Positions 7,597 to 8,397 of a stretch of DNA of 8,397 bases are shown in pieces. The DNA comes from Verrucomicrobia bacterium UBA1731. Lineage in GTDB: Bacteria > Verrucomicrobiota > Kiritimatiellia > RFP12 > UBA1067. Made by a program: the position numbers and the translations under genes. The stretch's first letter is position 1. Each line of letters begins with the position of its first letter. The stretch spans positions 7,279 to 15,675 of the forward strand of contig DCIH01000102.1 in the NCBI GenBank assembly GCA_002317575.1. Reading direction: 5' to 3'. Under the pieces are notes generated by a model that saw only the letters and a program-made list of their open reading frames with translations, did not search any database and was not told the origin of the DNA.

Positions 7597-7601
7597 AGGA
7601 G
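7597..7601 (+). promoter_or_regulatory. Ribosome binding site for pyrF
   Basis: AGGAG within an A-rich 21-base gap lies 7 bases before the ATG at 7609. It is the only junction in the complete-gene series with its own short leader rather than an overlap. The gap shows no hairpin or promoter-like pair that I can recognise. Confidence 0.75.
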
Positions 7602-7608
7602 CAAGCCC

Positions 7609-8304
7609 ATGTCGGAACTGATTGTCGCCCTGGACGTCCAAACGCGCGCGGAAGCGGTCGAGAAGGTCGAATTGCTCGGCGATGCGGTCGATTTCTACAA
7701 AATCGGCCTTGAACTCTACACGGCCGAAGGGCCGGACGTCGTCAAAGCCGTCAAGGACCTCGGCAAGAAGGTGTTCTTGGACCTGAAGTTCCACGACATT
7801 CCCCGCACGGTCGAGCGTTCCGTGCGCAGCGGCGGAAAACTGGGCGTCGATCTGATGACCATCCACGCCGTCGGCGGCAAGATGATGATCACCGCGGCGC
7901 GCGAGGCGGCGATGGAGTTCGGCGAGAACCGCCCGAAGATCCTGGCCGTCACGGTTCTCACGTCTTTGGACCAGAACGATCTCGCGGACATCGGCGTCAG
8001 GGACCGTCTCCCCGCCGAACAGGTGATGGCGATGGGGCAGTTCGCCGTGGCGAACGGCGCGGACGGCCTGGTGTCCAGTCCGAAGGAGGTTCGCTCGCTC
8101 TACGAGACCCTTCCGTACGGCACCTTGTTCGTCACGCCCGGCGTGCGCCCCGCCGGCTCGGCGGTGGGCGACCAGAAGCGCGTGGCGACGCCGGCGATGG
8201 CGGTGGGCGACGGCGCGACGCACCTCGTGGTCGGGCGTCCCATTCTCGCGGCGGCGGATCCCGTCGCCGCGGCAAAGGCCATTCGCGCCGAAATGGGCCT
8301 GTGA
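7609..8304 (+). CDS. pyrF: Orotidine 5'-phosphate decarboxylase
   Basis: The product decarboxylates OMP to UMP, the last step of de novo pyrimidine synthesis, in the cytoplasm. The 231 residues fit the bacterial group-I (short) family. Active-site residues are all in place: Asp9 in IVALDVQ, Lys31 in FYKIGLELY, and the Asp58-x-Lys60-x-x-Asp63 triad in FLDLKFHDIP. The Asn that often follows HDIP is Arg here (HDIPRTV). The phosphate-binding end is also clear: TPGVRP, then GDQKRVATP, and GATHLVVGRPI with its Arg. The TIM-barrel strands lie in normal order and nothing is missing. The start is fixed by a strong ribosome binding site and by the family's N-terminus. It is the last recognisable gene of the series, with 93 bases of no evident coding after it. 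Confidence 0.97.
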   Translation: MSELIVALDVQTRAEAVEKVELLGDAVDFYKIGLELYTAEGPDVVKAVKDLGKKVFLDLKFHDIPRTVERSVRSGGKLGVDLMTIHAVGGKMMITAAREAAMEFGENRPKILAVTVLTSLDQNDLADIGVRDRLPAEQVMAMGQFAVANGADGLVSSPKEVRSLYETLPYGTLFVTPGVRPAGSAVGDQKRVATPAMAVGDGATHLVVGRPILAAADPVAAAKAIRAEMGL

Positions 8305-8397
8305 CGATCGGCCGTATGGGTATGCCTGTCCGCGCGGCGTCAAACGACGGACCAACCGTACGCTTCGGCTCAGAATCGCCTCCCGCTTCGTCTTCGC
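8305..8397 (+). other. Sequence after pyrF with no supported gene
   Basis: These 93 bases reach the window edge. An ATG at 8316 opens a frame to the edge, but it has no ribosome binding site and reads as Ser/Pro-rich low-information sequence. GTCCG (8328-8332) can pair with CGGAC (8348-8352), and CGTC/GACG can pair around AAAC within it, but no T-run follows, so an intrinsic terminator is not supported. Confidence 0.4.

Noticed and set aside
8328..8352. Possible intrinsic terminator after pyrF
   Set aside because: The pairing is short, has alternative folds, and is not followed by a T-run.
420..8355. Long minus-strand open frames covering most of the window (420-1859, 2012-4105, 4226-6466, 6727-8355)
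   Set aside because: Their translations are Arg/His/Ala-rich with no family motifs and lie opposite well-identified genes. In GC-rich DNA with G/C at third codon positions the antisense frames rarely meet stop codons.
8316..8397. Possible start of a further gene at the ATG at 8316
   Set aside because: There is no ribosome binding site, only 27 codons are visible, and nothing is recognisable; it cannot be supported from this window.

Overview
The window is a stretch of GC-rich bacterial chromosome, densely coding on the + strand. It holds one partial and six complete genes in the order pgi (3' end only), a GT-C/GT39-like membrane glycosyltransferase, dxs, a membrane-anchored NERD-domain protein, prc (tail-specific protease), dapF and pyrF. 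No RNA gene, insertion sequence, CRISPR array, phage gene or other mobile element was seen. The organism is a bacterium that uses the MEP isoprenoid pathway, makes meso-diaminopimelate and has a periplasm with a Prc-type protease, so it is probably diderm. The divergent Dxs and the unusual gene neighbourhood are unlike common Proteobacteria or Bacteroidota. My guess is a member of the PVC group (Kiritimatiellota, Lentisphaerota or Verrucomicrobiota), but this rests on general impression only.

Layout: pgi ends at 460. After 10 bases a GTG-started multi-pass membrane protein runs 471-2114. dxs (2111-3922) overlaps it by 4 bases. The NERD gene (3915-4595) overlaps dxs by 8 bases. prc (4592-6763) overlaps the NERD gene by 4 bases. 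dapF (6763-7587) shares one base with the prc stop. pyrF (7609-8304) follows after 21 bases with a strong ribosome binding site. The last 93 bases (8305-8397) show no convincing gene. All junctions are too short for an obvious promoter or terminator, so the genes most likely form one translationally coupled operon whose promoter lies upstream of the window.

The products cover central carbon metabolism (Pgi), isoprenoid precursors (Dxs), a probable polyprenyl-phosphate-sugar-dependent glycosyltransferase, envelope proteolysis (Prc), the peptidoglycan/lysine precursor meso-DAP (DapF) and UMP synthesis (PyrF). A loose envelope-biogenesis theme can be argued: Dxs supplies isoprenoids for polyprenyl carriers, the GT-C enzyme would use such carriers, DapF supplies a peptidoglycan building block, and Prc-type proteases trim envelope proteins. 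The least explained part is the small membrane NERD protein translationally coupled on both sides, between dxs and prc. Dxs also carries several substitutions in normally very conserved cofactor-site motifs while keeping the key catalytic and metal-binding residues. I found no strong evidence for a wholly new system.
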